Source of the DNA: Brachybacterium phenoliresistens
GTDB taxonomy: Bacteria > Actinomycetota > Actinomycetes > Actinomycetales > Dermabacteraceae
Assembly (NCBI RefSeq): GCF_000576425.1
Contig: NZ_KK070002.1
Span: 33,090 to 97,089 of the forward strand
DNA: 64,000 nucleotides
Direction of reading: 5' to 3'
Part shown: positions 34,537 through 43,409 of the stretch, in pieces
How the letters are laid out: each line of letters begins with the position of its first letter
Numbering within the stretch: the stretch's first letter is position 1
Position numbers and translations under genes: made by a program
Notes under the pieces: generated by a model
What the model saw: the letters and a program-made list of their open reading frames with translations, nothing else
What the model was told of the DNA's origin: nothing
Databases searched by the model: none

Positions 34537-36553
34537 CCCTGCGGCCCGCCCGCTGCCCGCCCGCTTCCCCTACGGCGGCGACTACTGCCCCGAGCAGTGG
34601 CCGGCCGAGGTCCGCGCCGCCGACCTCGATGCTCTCCAGGACATCGGCGTGAACACGGTGACCCTGGGCGTGTTCCTGTGGTCGAGCCTGCACCCCGCGC
34701 CCGGGGTCTACGACTTCTCCCTGCTCGACGAGATCCTCGAACCGGTGCTGGCCCGGGACATGCAGATCGTCCTGGCCACCCCGACCGGCGCCCACCCCGC
34801 CTGGATGGCCCGCACCGCCGATGTCACCCGGGTCGACTTCGAGGGGCGGCGCCACCTGTTCGGCGCACGCCACAACAGCTGCCCGAGCTCGGCGACGTTC
34901 CGTGCGGAGTCCGCCGAGATCGCCGGGCTGCTCGCGCAGCGGTACCACGACCTCCCGGGCCTGGTGGCCTGGCACATCGGCAACGAGTTCGGCGGCATGT
35001 GCTACTGCGAGAGCTGCGCGGCGGGCTTCCGGCGCTGGCTGCAGGAGAAGTACGGGACCCTCGAGGAGCTCAACCGCCGCTGGTACACCCTGTTCTGGGG
35101 CCACACGATGCACTCCTTCGAGGACATCGTCCCGCCCAGCGCCCTCAGCGAGCACTGGAACGGCCCGGCCTACACGGCCTTCCAGATCATCACCCTGGAC
35201 TACCGCCGCTTCCAGTCCGAGGCGCTGCGGGAGTGCTTCCGCCTCGAGAAGCAGGCGATCCGCCGCCACAGCCCCGACGTCCCCGTCACCGCCAACCTGA
35301 TGGGCTTCTTCCCGGGCATCGACTACCGCCGCTGGGCCGATGACCTCGACATCGTCTCCTGGGACAACTACCCGCGCATCGGCCACGGCCCCGGCAGGGT
35401 GGCGCTCGCGCACGAGCTCATGAAGGGGCTCGCGCCGGATCGGCCGATGTGGCTGATGGAGCAGACCCCCTCGCAGACCGCCTGGCGGCCCGACAACCCG
35501 CTGCAGGAGCCGGGGCTGCTGCGCCTGCGCACCTGGCAGGCCATCGCCCACGGCGCCGAGGCCACGCTCTACTTCCAGATGCGCGCCTCCCGCGGGGCCA
35601 GCGAGAAGTTCCACGGCGCGATCCTGAACCACGCCGCGCGCACCGACACCCGCGTGGTGCGGGAGGTCGCGCAGATCGGCGCGGAGGTGCGCGCCGCGGC
35701 CCAGCTGCGCGGCTCCCGCACCGAGCACCGGGCGGCCGTCTGCGTGGACTGGGACAGCTGGTGGTCCCTGGAGATGAGCGACGGCCCCACCCGGCGCGTG
35801 CCCTACGTCGAGGAGATCACCCGCATCCACCAGGACCTCTTCGACCGCGGCATCGGGGTGGACGTCCTCTCCCCCGACGCCGACCTCACCGGCTACGACC
35901 TGATCCTCGCGCCGGTCCTGTTCGTCACCGGCCCCGAGCGGGCCGCGAACCTCGAGCGCGCCGTCGCCGCCGGCGCGGACCTCGTCACCGGGTTCCTCAG
36001 CGGACGCGTCGACGAGGACGACCAGGCCCCCACCCTCGACGTCCCCGGGCACCTCGCCCCGCTGTGCGGGATCCGGGTGGACGAGACCGACTCCCAGCCC
36101 GAGGGCGTCGATCGGGAGATCCGCTGGGCCGATGGCACCATCTGCCGCGCCGACACGGTCTTCGACCTGGTCACACCGGTGGATGCAGAGCCCCTCGCGG
36201 ACTACGGCTCCGGCTTCTACGCCGGGACCGCCGCCGTCACCCGCCGCGACACCGGCGCGGGGCGCGTGTTCTACGTCGGCGCGCGCCTGGACGAGGCAGG
36301 GCTGCGGACGCTGTGGGACCAGGTGCTCGGGGCGGCCGAGGACCGTGCGCCCGGGCTCGAGCGGGTGCGCCGCCGCACCGAGGACGCGGAGGTGCTGTTC
36401 CTGCTCGCCCACGACGGCGCCCACCGGGTCGTCCTCGACGCGGCCTCGACGGACCTGCTCACCGGCGACTCCTTCCCGGCCGGGGCGGTCCTCTCCCTCT
36501 GCGCGCCGGAGGTGCGGGTGCTGCGCCGGCCCCTCGAGGGGGCGCCCGCATGA
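34526..36553 (+). CDS. GH42 beta-galactosidase with zinc-binding cysteines
   Basis: A 675-residue family-42 enzyme. The acid/base Glu is in WHIGNEFGG (about residue 154) and the nucleophile Glu in LMEQTPS (about residue 312). The zinc cluster is intact: one Cys in HNSCPSS and three in MCYCESC. No signal peptide. It is YesZ/GanA-like and should split galactose from imported beta-galactosides derived from galactan or rhamnogalacturonan. It overlaps both neighbours in the operon. The paralog at 13835 has the same catalytic residues but no zinc cysteines. Confidence 0.94.
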   Translation: MTADPAARPLPARFPYGGDYCPEQWPAEVRAADLDALQDIGVNTVTLGVFLWSSLHPAPGVYDFSLLDEILEPVLARDMQIVLATPTGAHPAWMARTADVTRVDFEGRRHLFGARHNSCPSSATFRAESAEIAGLLAQRYHDLPGLVAWHIGNEFGGMCYCESCAAGFRRWLQEKYGTLEELNRRWYTLFWGHTMHSFEDIVPPSALSEHWNGPAYTAFQIITLDYRRFQSEALRECFRLEKQAIRRHSPDVPVTANLMGFFPGIDYRRWADDLDIVSWDNYPRIGHGPGRVALAHELMKGLAPDRPMWLMEQTPSQTAWRPDNPLQEPGLLRLRTWQAIAHGAEATLYFQMRASRGASEKFHGAILNHAARTDTRVVREVAQIGAEVRAAAQLRGSRTEHRAAVCVDWDSWWSLEMSDGPTRRVPYVEEITRIHQDLFDRGIGVDVLSPDADLTGYDLILAPVLFVTGPERAANLERAVAAGADLVTGFLSGRVDEDDQAPTLDVPGHLAPLCGIRVDETDSQPEGVDREIRWADGTICRADTVFDLVTPVDAEPLADYGSGFYAGTAAVTRRDTGAGRVFYVGARLDEAGLRTLWDQVLGAAEDRAPGLERVRRRTEDAEVLFLLAHDGAHRVVLDAASTDLLTGDSFPAGAVLSLCAPEVRVLRRPLEGAPA

Positions 36554-37458
36554 GCGCGCCGGCATCCCTGTTCACCGGGATCATCGCCGCGAACGCCCGC
36601 GAGGACCTCGGGATCTACGGCGTGCACGTCCACCAGGAGGGCGTGGGCGAGGCCGAGCACCGCTTCCGCGCCGACGACCTCGTCCACGTGTTCTCCTGCT
36701 CGAAGACGTTCACGGCGCTGGCCGTGGGCATGCTCGGGGACGCCGGCGCGCTGCGGGTCACCGATCGCCTGGTCGACGTCGTCCCGCCGCGCGGCGAGGT
36801 CGCCCCCGGCGTCGAGGACATCACCCTCGAGCACCTGCTGACCATGACCTCCGGCAGCTCCTTCACCTGCTTCACGGAGCGCGAGAAGCTCGAGGCCGAT
36901 GTGGCCTCCGCCTTCTTCGCCGCCCCGCTGTCCAGCGCCCCGGGCGCGCGCTTCGACTACTCCAACGGCTCCACCTACATGCTCGCGCGGGCGGTCGACG
37001 CCGTGGCCGGCGAGGACCTGCGCGAGTTCCTCATGCCGCGCTTGTTCGCGCCGCTGGGCATCGCCAACCCCCAGTGGTTCCGCTGCCGGGGCGGTCATTC
37101 CTGGGGCGCCTACGGCCTGCACCTGCGTACCGCGAAGCTCGCCCGGCTGGGCCGGCTGCTGCTGCAGTCCGGCGCCTGGGACGGCACACAGCTCGTCTCC
37201 TCGGACTGGGTCGAGGCGATGCACGCCGACTGGGTCCCCACCGGCCGCGAGGACGGCGAGGACACCGCCCGCTACGGCTACCAGGTCTGGGACTGCGCGC
37301 CCGAGGGCGCCTGGCGGGCCGACGGCAACTACGGCCAGTACTCGATCGTGCTGCCCCGCGAGCGGGCCGTCGTCACCGTCACCGCGCACCTCGAGGGCGG
37401 GAGGATGCACGAGATCCTCACCGCCCTCTGGCGCGACCTGCTGCCGCGGCTGCGCTGA
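36550..37458 (+). CDS. Serine hydrolase, class-C beta-lactamase/esterase-like
   Basis: A 302-residue cytoplasmic protein of the beta-lactamase-related (S12) fold. The SxxK motif is SCSK (Ser49, Lys52) and the YxN motif is YSN (Tyr137, Asn139). No signal peptide is present, so it is unlikely to act on the cell wall or on antibiotics outside the cell. Placed last in a sugar operon and overlapping GH42 by 4 bp, it may be a sugar esterase. Similar proteins accompany Lpl importers and GH42 enzymes; the substrate is unknown. Confidence 0.88.
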   Translation: MSAPASLFTGIIAANAREDLGIYGVHVHQEGVGEAEHRFRADDLVHVFSCSKTFTALAVGMLGDAGALRVTDRLVDVVPPRGEVAPGVEDITLEHLLTMTSGSSFTCFTEREKLEADVASAFFAAPLSSAPGARFDYSNGSTYMLARAVDAVAGEDLREFLMPRLFAPLGIANPQWFRCRGGHSWGAYGLHLRTAKLARLGRLLLQSGAWDGTQLVSSDWVEAMHADWVPTGREDGEDTARYGYQVWDCAPEGAWRADGNYGQYSIVLPRERAVVTVTAHLEGGRMHEILTALWRDLLPRLR

Positions 37459-37478
37459 TGCCGGGCGCCCCGGCCCGA

Positions 37479-37601
37479 TCAGCTGCGGCCGAGCACCTCC
37501 GCGGTGAGGATCGTGCCGCCGAGGCTCCAGCCGTCGCCGTGCACCTCCTCGAGGATCACGAGGGCGGTGGCGCGGGCGAGGGGTCGACGTCGCAGCGCGC
37601 C
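37479..37601 (-). pseudogene. Possible remnant of a tautomerase-like gene
   Basis: On the minus strand, directly after the SDR stop and in the same frame, an open stretch of 40 codons reads ARATALVILEEVHGDGWSLGG and continues to a stop at 37481-37479. The pattern V-I-x-E-V-x-x-x-x-W-x-x-GG resembles the C-terminal half of small 4-oxalocrotonate tautomerase-family proteins, which often lie beside SDR genes. No start codon or N-terminal Pro is left. A truncated gene is the best reading but the stretch is short. Confidence 0.4.
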
Positions 37602-38354
37602 TCAGGCCATCCCGCCGTTCGCGCGCAGCACCTGGCCGTTGACCCATCGGCCGTCGGGCCCGGCGATGAAGGCGACGACGCCCGCGATGTCCTCGGGAGT
37701 GCCCAGGCGCTCCAGCGGCGGGGTCTTCGCGAGGGCGTCGATCTGCTCCGGCGTCTTGCCGTCGAGGAACAGCGCGGTGGCCGTCGGCCCCGGGGCGACG
37801 GCGTTGACGGTGATGTCGCGGCCGCGCAGCTCGCGGGCGAGGATCAGCGTGATGCTCTCGACCGCGGCCTTGCTGGCCGCATAGGCGCCGTACTCGGGGA
37901 ACTGGGCGGCCAGGACCGTGGTCGAGAAGGTGACCAGGGCGCCGCCGGCGCGCAGCCGCCGGGCGGCCTGCTGCGCGACGACGAAGGTGCCGCGGATGTT
38001 GGTCCGGTGCAGCGCGTCGAGGGCCGCCAGGTCGAGGTCGGCGATGCGCGAGAGGGCCATGCGCCCTGCCGCGTGGACGACGACGTCGACCCCGCCGAAC
38101 TCCTGCTCGGCCCGATCGAACAGGGCCGCCATCTCCTGCTCGTCGGCGACGTCGCCCTGCACGGCGAGGGCGGTGCCGCCGGCGGCGGAGATCGCGGCGA
38201 CCGTCTCCTCGGCCGCGGCGGCACCGCCGGCGAAGTCGACGACGACGGCGAACCCGTCGGCCGCGAGGCGCTGCGAGACCGCCCGGCCGATGCCGCGCGA
38301 TCCGCCGGTGACGAGGGCGACCCGCTGGGTCGCTGGGGTGTGGGTGTCTGTCAT
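37602..38354 (-). CDS. SDR-family oxidoreductase
   Basis: A 250-residue short-chain dehydrogenase/reductase. The NAD(P) site TGGSRGIG is at residues 16-23, the catalytic Ser lies in FSTTVL, and Tyr and Lys in YAASKAA. HAAGRM replaces the usual NNAG motif. It ends NGQVLRANGGMA, the standard SDR C-terminus. It is divergent from a MmyB-type regulator, a common arrangement in which that regulator controls an SDR. The substrate is unknown. Confidence 0.93.
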   Translation of the reverse strand: MTDTHTPATQRVALVTGGSRGIGRAVSQRLAADGFAVVVDFAGGAAAAEETVAAISAAGGTALAVQGDVADEQEMAALFDRAEQEFGGVDVVVHAAGRMALSRIADLDLAALDALHRTNIRGTFVVAQQAARRLRAGGALVTFSTTVLAAQFPEYGAYAASKAAVESITLILARELRGRDITVNAVAPGPTATALFLDGKTPEQIDALAKTPPLERLGTPEDIAGVVAFIAGPDGRWVNGQVLRANGGMA

Positions 38355-38441
38355 GCCGTCCACTGTCCGCCGGCGCGAGCGGCGGATCCAGGGGATCACG
38401 TCCCATGGTCCGCGCTCCCGCCCCTCCGGCAGACTGGGAGC

Positions 38442-39302
38442 ATGACCCCCGCGAACCACTCCGAGCTCGGCACCTTCCTCCGGTCCCGGCGCGAGCGCAT
38501 CCGCCCGGATCAGGTGGGGCTTCCGCTCGGACCGCGGCGACGGGTGCCGGGACTGCGGCGCGAGGAGGTGGCGCAGCTGGCCGGCGCCTCCGTCGACTAC
38601 TACACCGAGCTGGAGCGCGGCGCGGGCTCGCAGCCCTCGGAGCAGATGCTCGCCGCGCTCGCGCGCGCCCTGCGCCTGTCCCGCGACGAGCGCGACTACC
38701 TGTTCCACCTGGCCGACCGGCCGGTGCCGGTGGACGCCGGGGCGAGCGCGCACGTGCACCCCGGGATGCTCGACCTGCTCAGCCGGCTGCCGGACACCCC
38801 GGCGCAGGTGATCACCGACCTGCACGAGACCCTGGTCCAGAACCGCCTGGCCGTGGCGCTGCTGGGCGACCACAGCGGTCTGCGCGGCCGCCGGGCGAGC
38901 TTCATCCACCGGTGGTTCCTCGAGGAGGAGGCCCGGCGGCTCTACCCCGAGGCCGATCACGCGCGCCAGTCCCGCTCCTTCGTCGCCGACCTCCGGGCCG
39001 CGGCGGCCGCCCGGGGACCACGCGACCCTGAGGTCGCCGCGCTGGTCGCCGAGCTGACGCAGGCCTCCCCCGAGTTCGCCGCCCTGTGGGCCGAGCACGA
39101 TGTCGCGGTCCGCCGCGAGGACCGCAAGCGCCTGATCCATCCCGCGCTCGGCCTGATCGAGGTCACCTGCCTCCACCTGTTCAGCGAGGACAGGCGCCAG
39201 CGGCTGCTGTGGTTCACGCCGGCGCTCGGCTCCGACAGCGCGGACGCCCTGGAGATGCTGTCGGTCATCGGCGCCCAGGACCTCGCCGACGAAACCGCCT
39301 GA
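38442..39302 (+). CDS. XRE/MmyB-type helix-turn-helix regulator
   Basis: A 286-residue regulator. The N-terminal XRE-like HTH (about residues 10-80) includes PGLRREEVAQLAGASVDYYTELE, the typical sequence of the MmyB group. The C-terminal MmyB-like domain, thought to bind a fatty acid or other small ligand, contains RWFLEEEARRLYPE and a late W-P pattern (LLWFTPA). The start at 38442 follows GGGAG. It is divergent from the SDR gene and is probably its regulator. Confidence 0.92.
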   Translation: MTPANHSELGTFLRSRRERIRPDQVGLPLGPRRRVPGLRREEVAQLAGASVDYYTELERGAGSQPSEQMLAALARALRLSRDERDYLFHLADRPVPVDAGASAHVHPGMLDLLSRLPDTPAQVITDLHETLVQNRLAVALLGDHSGLRGRRASFIHRWFLEEEARRLYPEADHARQSRSFVADLRAAAAARGPRDPEVAALVAELTQASPEFAALWAEHDVAVRREDRKRLIHPALGLIEVTCLHLFSEDRRQRLLWFTPALGSDSADALEMLSVIGAQDLADETA

Positions 39303-39334
39303 CGGATCACGGATTACCCGTCGACCTGCTCGGG

Positions 39335-39402
39335 CGAGATGACAGGGAGAAGTCGGACGAGATGGCAGGGAGAAGTCGGACGAGGCGGCAGGGAGAACCG
39401 GC
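39335..39402. repeat. 23-bp tandem repeat, nearly three copies
   Basis: The unit begins CGAGATGRCAGGGAGAAG. Copies start at 39335 and 39358 (one mismatch) and a diverged, shortened copy starts at 39381. It lies between the convergent MmyB and GH30 genes. It is locally richer in A and G than its surroundings, and the small open frame through it is not credible as a gene. Confidence 0.85.
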
Positions 39403-39544
39403 AGGAACCGCCGCAGGATGACTCCGTCCGATATCCGGATAACCCCCGGAGGAATGGCCTCGTGAGGACGCGCCGGAATGACATCGCCGCGCGCTCGAGG
39501 CGGCGGCGATGCCCTTCCGGGCGATCCCCGGCGGGGACCGCGCC

Positions 39545-41314
39545 TCAGCGCACGACGTAGGTCGTGATGCTCTGCGCGGGCAGCTCGCCGCGCAGCGCCC
39601 CGGCGCTGTCGATCACCGGAGCCTCGACGACGGCCGAGCGCTCCTCCGCCGAGGTGCGCCAGGCCTCGACCGACGCGGGCCGCATCCCGGCCAGCTCGTA
39701 GGCCCTGCTCAGCGGCGTCTCGGAGGAGTTGATGGCCACGATGACGACGGAACCGTCGGCCGCACGATAGGCGGACTCCCGCACCCCCTCGGCGCCGTCG
39801 CCGTCGAGCACGAGCCGCTGCGAGCCTGCGCGCAGGAACCGCGAGAAGTGCGACATCACGTGGCCGCGGTGGCTGATCGAGCCGTCCTCGCTGATCGGAC
39901 CGTAGTTGCGGCGGATGTACCACCACACGTAGGCCTGGAACTCCGCGACGACGAAGGAGTCATGGATGCTCTCGCCGACGACGAGGGACTCCGGCCAGCG
40001 CTCGTTCGAGTCCGGCTCGCTGTTGGGGACGTACACCTCCGTCATCCACAGCTCGCGATCCCCCTTGTTCTCGTGGAACAGCGGGTACTCGAACGCATCC
40101 GGCTGCGTGCCGTACAGGTGCGCGCCGAGGATGTCGACGTTCGCCCAGGCCGCCTCGGAGCGGATGATCGGGTCGGAGGTGTCCTTGAGGTACTGGAAGG
40201 ACTCCGGCGCGATGATGCGGCAGTCGATGCCGCCCGCGTGGTTCTCGAGGAAGTCGATCATCTCCGCCGGCGTCCACCAGGTCCACTCGTGCGCGTAGTC
40301 GGGCTCGTTCTGGATCGAGATGGCATGCAGGTCCACCCCGTTCTCGCGCATGAACGTCACGAAGTCCTGCAGGTGCTGGGCATAGGCCGGGTAGGCGTCG
40401 TGACGCAGCCGCATCGCGTCCTCCTGGACCTCGATGCGGCGCACACGGATCCCGTCGACAGCGGGCCGGCCGTCGACGGTCACGAGCTCCACGGCGTTGC
40501 CGCCCGCCTCGAAGGGGACGTCGACCTCGACCTCCTGCCAGTCCTTCGCCGAGGCGGTCGCCGGGAGCTCCAGCTCCGTCGCGATCACGTCACCGTTGAT
40601 GCGAACCTGCAGGTGAGCGGGCTGGGACGGGAGGGCGTAGCGGATCGAGAGCCGGTACGGAGCCGTCCGGTACGCGGTGACCGCATCCCAGGAGATGACC
40701 GCGCCGGAGTCCGTCGTCGGCACGACGTACCCCTCTCCACGATATCCGGAGACCCCTGTGGCCACGCGCACGCCCTCGAGCCGCTGCGCCTCCTCCGCGG
40801 GGAACGGCGAGCCGGCTCCGCCCGGCTCCTCGCGGCGGAAGGTCTCGCGCATCTCCTTAGGCGGGTACCAGGGGGAGGCGAAGACGATCGCCCCGTGCTC
40901 CTGGGCGCGCAGCGCGGTCTCGAGCTGCAGGCCCCAGGTCTCGCGCCGGTCCGAGACGGGGATCCGCAGCACGGCGAAGCCCAGCTGCCCCTCCTCGGTG
41001 CCGAACGCCGTCTCGCGCTGGTCCGGGGTGAGGTCGGGGATCCACTCCGGGAAGTTGATGCCGCCGACGCCGCGGATGGTCTGGCGCGGCTGGGAGGTGC
41101 GGATCACGGCCTGGCCGGCGGCGGCGCCCTTCTGCGGGGTGCTCTCGGCATGCGCGACGGGCAGGCCTGCGGCGGCGCCGACCACCGGCGCGATACCGAG
41201 GCCGGCCAGCGCGACGCGGCGGGAGACGGTTCCCGCGCCGTCGGCGCCGGAGGCAGGGGCGGGCGGGTGGGACGCGGAGCGCGGGGACGCGGGGAGGGGG
41301 TCGTGCGAGGACAT
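39545..41314 (-). CDS. xynC: Secreted GH30 glucuronoxylanase with an internal carbohydrate-binding domain
   Basis: A 589-residue enzyme. A Tat signal (SRRVALAG, then GLPVAHAES) directs export; it has no lipobox, so it should be released. The acid/base Glu is in SIQNEPD (residue 337), followed by HEWTWWTPAEM, which is characteristic of GH30 subfamily 8 XynC-type glucuronoxylanases. The nucleophile Glu is in WMTEVYV (residue 426). Residues about 172-297 form a separate beta-rich segment with CBM6/CBM35-like features inserted after ASPWYPPKEM, inside the barrel. The start at 41314 has an AAAGGA ribosome site. Its promoter carries a GAAASTTTC-type operator. It is the only secreted hydrolase in the window. 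Confidence 0.9.
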   Translation of the reverse strand: MSSHDPLPASPRSASHPPAPASGADGAGTVSRRVALAGLGIAPVVGAAAGLPVAHAESTPQKGAAAGQAVIRTSQPRQTIRGVGGINFPEWIPDLTPDQRETAFGTEEGQLGFAVLRIPVSDRRETWGLQLETALRAQEHGAIVFASPWYPPKEMRETFRREEPGGAGSPFPAEEAQRLEGVRVATGVSGYRGEGYVVPTTDSGAVISWDAVTAYRTAPYRLSIRYALPSQPAHLQVRINGDVIATELELPATASAKDWQEVEVDVPFEAGGNAVELVTVDGRPAVDGIRVRRIEVQEDAMRLRHDAYPAYAQHLQDFVTFMRENGVDLHAISIQNEPDYAHEWTWWTPAEMIDFLENHAGGIDCRIIAPESFQYLKDTSDPIIRSEAAWANVDILGAHLYGTQPDAFEYPLFHENKGDRELWMTEVYVPNSEPDSNERWPESLVVGESIHDSFVVAEFQAYVWWYIRRNYGPISEDGSISHRGHVMSHFSRFLRAGSQRLVLDGDGAEGVRESAYRAADGSVVIVAINSSETPLSRAYELAGMRPASVEAWRTSAEERSAVVEAPVIDSAGALRGELPAQSITTYVVR

Positions 41315-41656
41315 CGTCGTCCATCCTTTCGGAAACTTTTCGTGAACGGAGGGCTCCAGTCCACCCGAGCGCACCACCGATGTCAACCGCTTTCCGGATT
41401 TTCCGGGATCGCCCGCGATCCTCGTCCGAGGATGCGCCCGGGAAAGGACCCGTTCCGCGACCGGAGGTCCTCGACCCGAATGCGCCGAGAATGCGCGCCC
41501 GGCCCGCACGGAACTGCGGTGTTGACGCGCCCGGAAGGACGGCATCCCGTCGGAGAAATGGGGAGAAGGAGCTCGCCGCCCGGTGCACCATGAGCACGCG
41601 GGACGCTGCCGGCGCGCCCCGAGGGCGCTCGCCGCCCGGAGCGGCGGCGCGGAGGG
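41315..41656. other. Intergenic region between GH30 and the CueP-like gene
   Basis: About 340 bp. The part near GH30 holds its promoter and operator (41331-41386). Near the CueP-like stop lies a small GC hairpin (41630-41646). No gene was recognised. Confidence 0.6.
41331..41386 (-). promoter_or_regulatory. Promoter and operator of the GH30 glucuronoxylanase gene
   Basis: On the minus strand, -35 TTGACA (41386-41381) and -10 TGGACT (41363-41358) are 17 bp apart; the -10 is weak. The operator GAAAAGTTTCC (41341-41331) follows at the expected transcription start. Two further TTTCCGG half-sites lie upstream at about 41390-41405. Confidence 0.68.
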
Positions 41657-42244
41657 TCAGGACAGCTGCAGGCCGGTCAGGCAGGTGGGGGCGTCGGCGG
41701 TGGTGGCGAAGGGGATCGAGCCCGTCTCCTCGCCGATCGCGGCGGTGATGGTGCCGGCCACGTCGCGCGGCAGCCAGAAGCCCGCGAAGCCGTTGGCGCC
41801 GGTGGTGGTCTCCTCCTGGACCAGGACGGTGCCGCCCTCGTCGACGATCTCGACATGCACGGCGGTGTCGGCGAGCTCGCCCTGGCAGCCGCCCAGGCTG
41901 TGGAAGAAGCAGTCGTGGGTCTGCGAACGGAAGGGGGCCAGAGCCAGGGAGAACAGGTCCTCCGGCAGCGCGACCTCGATCGCGCGACCCTCGGGATCGA
42001 ACACGACCCGATCCGCCTGGACCGAGGCCATCAGCGCCAGCGGGCGGGGACCGGGGTGGGCGTCCAGCGCCTGGACCGCCTCCTGCACGGTGCGGGCGCG
42101 GATGCCGAGATCGGCGAGCATGCTCCGCACCTCCCGGGGCAGCGCGCCGGGCTCTGCCGCGCAGGCGGACAGCAGCAGACCGCCGGCGCCGACGGCGGCC
42201 AGGGACGCGGCGCCGCGCAGCAGGTCGCGTCGGCTGCCGCTCAC
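41657..42244 (-). CDS. cueP: CueP-like metal-binding lipoprotein
   Basis: A 195-residue protein with twin-arginine signal (SRRDLLRG) and lipobox LSAC. The mature part matches the CueP family of copper-binding exported proteins: CFFHSLGGCQGEL with its cysteine pair, GFAGFWLPRD, and a C-terminal PTCLTGL cysteine. It should be anchored outside the membrane and bind copper. The GTG start overlaps the stop of a LacI gene by 4 bp, an unexpected partner since no copper regulator or transporter is nearby. Whether it is part of the sugar operon or follows it by chance is unclear. Confidence 0.85.
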   Translation of the reverse strand: MSGSRRDLLRGAASLAAVGAGGLLLSACAAEPGALPREVRSMLADLGIRARTVQEAVQALDAHPGPRPLALMASVQADRVVFDPEGRAIEVALPEDLFSLALAPFRSQTHDCFFHSLGGCQGELADTAVHVEIVDEGGTVLVQEETTTGANGFAGFWLPRDVAGTITAAIGEETGSIPFATTADAPTCLTGLQLS

Positions 42245-43293
42245 GCGCCGGGCTCCTCGGAGCCCGCTGGCGGTGCGGTGGACTCGCGGACGATCAGCTG
42301 GGTCTCGAGCTTGAACGGGTGCGCGAACAGCCCCGGGTCCGAGGCGAGCGCCAGGGCGCGCTCGATCGCGACCTGCCCCATCGACGCCAGCGGCTGGCGC
42401 ACGGTGGTCAGCTGCGGGTTGGACCAGGTGGCGATGAGCGTGTCGTCGAAGCTGACGACGCTGAGCCTGTCGGGGACCCGCAGGTCGCGGGCGCGGGCGG
42501 TGCGCAGCACGCCGATCGCGAGGGTGTCGGCGACGGCGAAGATCGCGGTGGGCGGCTCGGGCAGGTCCAACAGCGCCTCGGCGGCCGCGCGCCCGTCGTC
42601 GTAGCCGAAGGAGCTGTGCCGCACCAGCTCCGGGTCGAAGGGGACCCCCGCCTGCTCGAGCGCGCTGCGGTAGCCCTGCAGGCGCTGGCGCGCCGGCACC
42701 GAGTCCTCCGGGCCGGCGACCACGCCGATGCGCCGATGCCCCAGCTCCAGCAGATGCCCCGTGGCCGTCTGCCCGCCCTCCCAGTTCGTCGCGGAGATCG
42801 TCACCAGCGAGGTGTCGGAGGTCGAGACCGGGTCGACCACGAGGATCGGCACCCCGATCTCGCGGCTGTAGCGGGCGTGGCGGGCGTCGACCTGGTGGGT
42901 CACGGCGATCACGGCGCCGATGCCCCGGTCGGCCGCGGCCTGCAGCCATTCGCGCGAGAGGGCCTCCCCCTCCGGACCGCCGTCCTCGCTGTGCACGGTG
43001 ACCTGCAGGTCGTACCCGGCGCGGGAGGCGGCGCGCACGGCGCCGTCCAGCACGTGCAGGGCGTAGGGGCTGGAGAGGTCGTCGAAGACGATGAGCAGAC
43101 GGTGCTGGCCGCCCGGGGGCTCGCGCCGCCGTGCGACATAGCCGAGCTCCTGGGCCGCCTCGGCCACGCGGGTGCGGGTGGAGTCGCGGACGTCGGCCCG
43201 GGAGTTCATGACCTTGGAGGCGGTCGCCAGGGAGACCTGCGCCCGCTCCGCGACGTCGCGCAGCGTCACCCGACCGTGCCCCGCCGTGACCAC
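42241..43293 (-). CDS. LacI-family regulator, copy 2 of a tandem pair
   Basis: A 350-residue LacI regulator: HTH VTLRDVAERAQVSLATASKVMN near residues 9-30, sensor domain with RLLIVFDDLSSPYALHVLDG, and the C-terminal SVVSFDDTLIATWSNPQLTTVRQP. The GTG at 43293 has an AAGGAG ribosome site 6 bases upstream. It is strikingly similar to the neighbouring regulator at 43410 along its whole length, so a tandem duplication is clear. Both follow the importer genes, so either could sense the imported xylo-oligosaccharide. Confidence 0.93.
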   Translation of the reverse strand: MVTAGHGRVTLRDVAERAQVSLATASKVMNSRADVRDSTRTRVAEAAQELGYVARRREPPGGQHRLLIVFDDLSSPYALHVLDGAVRAASRAGYDLQVTVHSEDGGPEGEALSREWLQAAADRGIGAVIAVTHQVDARHARYSREIGVPILVVDPVSTSDTSLVTISATNWEGGQTATGHLLELGHRRIGVVAGPEDSVPARQRLQGYRSALEQAGVPFDPELVRHSSFGYDDGRAAAEALLDLPEPPTAIFAVADTLAIGVLRTARARDLRVPDRLSVVSFDDTLIATWSNPQLTTVRQPLASMGQVAIERALALASDPGLFAHPFKLETQLIVRESTAPPAGSEEPGA

Positions 43294-43409
43294 ATGCGCT
43301 CCTTCGTGCCGCTCCCGCGTTCTCGTCCCCGCATGGTATCGGAGCATCGGCCCCCGCCCCGACCCGGCGGTCGCCGGGCGGACGGGTGCGCAGGCGGCGC
43401 GGCGCGGGA

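Noticed and set aside
39339..39560. Small open frame of about 73 codons
   Set aside because: It is built from the 23-bp tandem repeat, has no ribosome site and no recognisable protein character.
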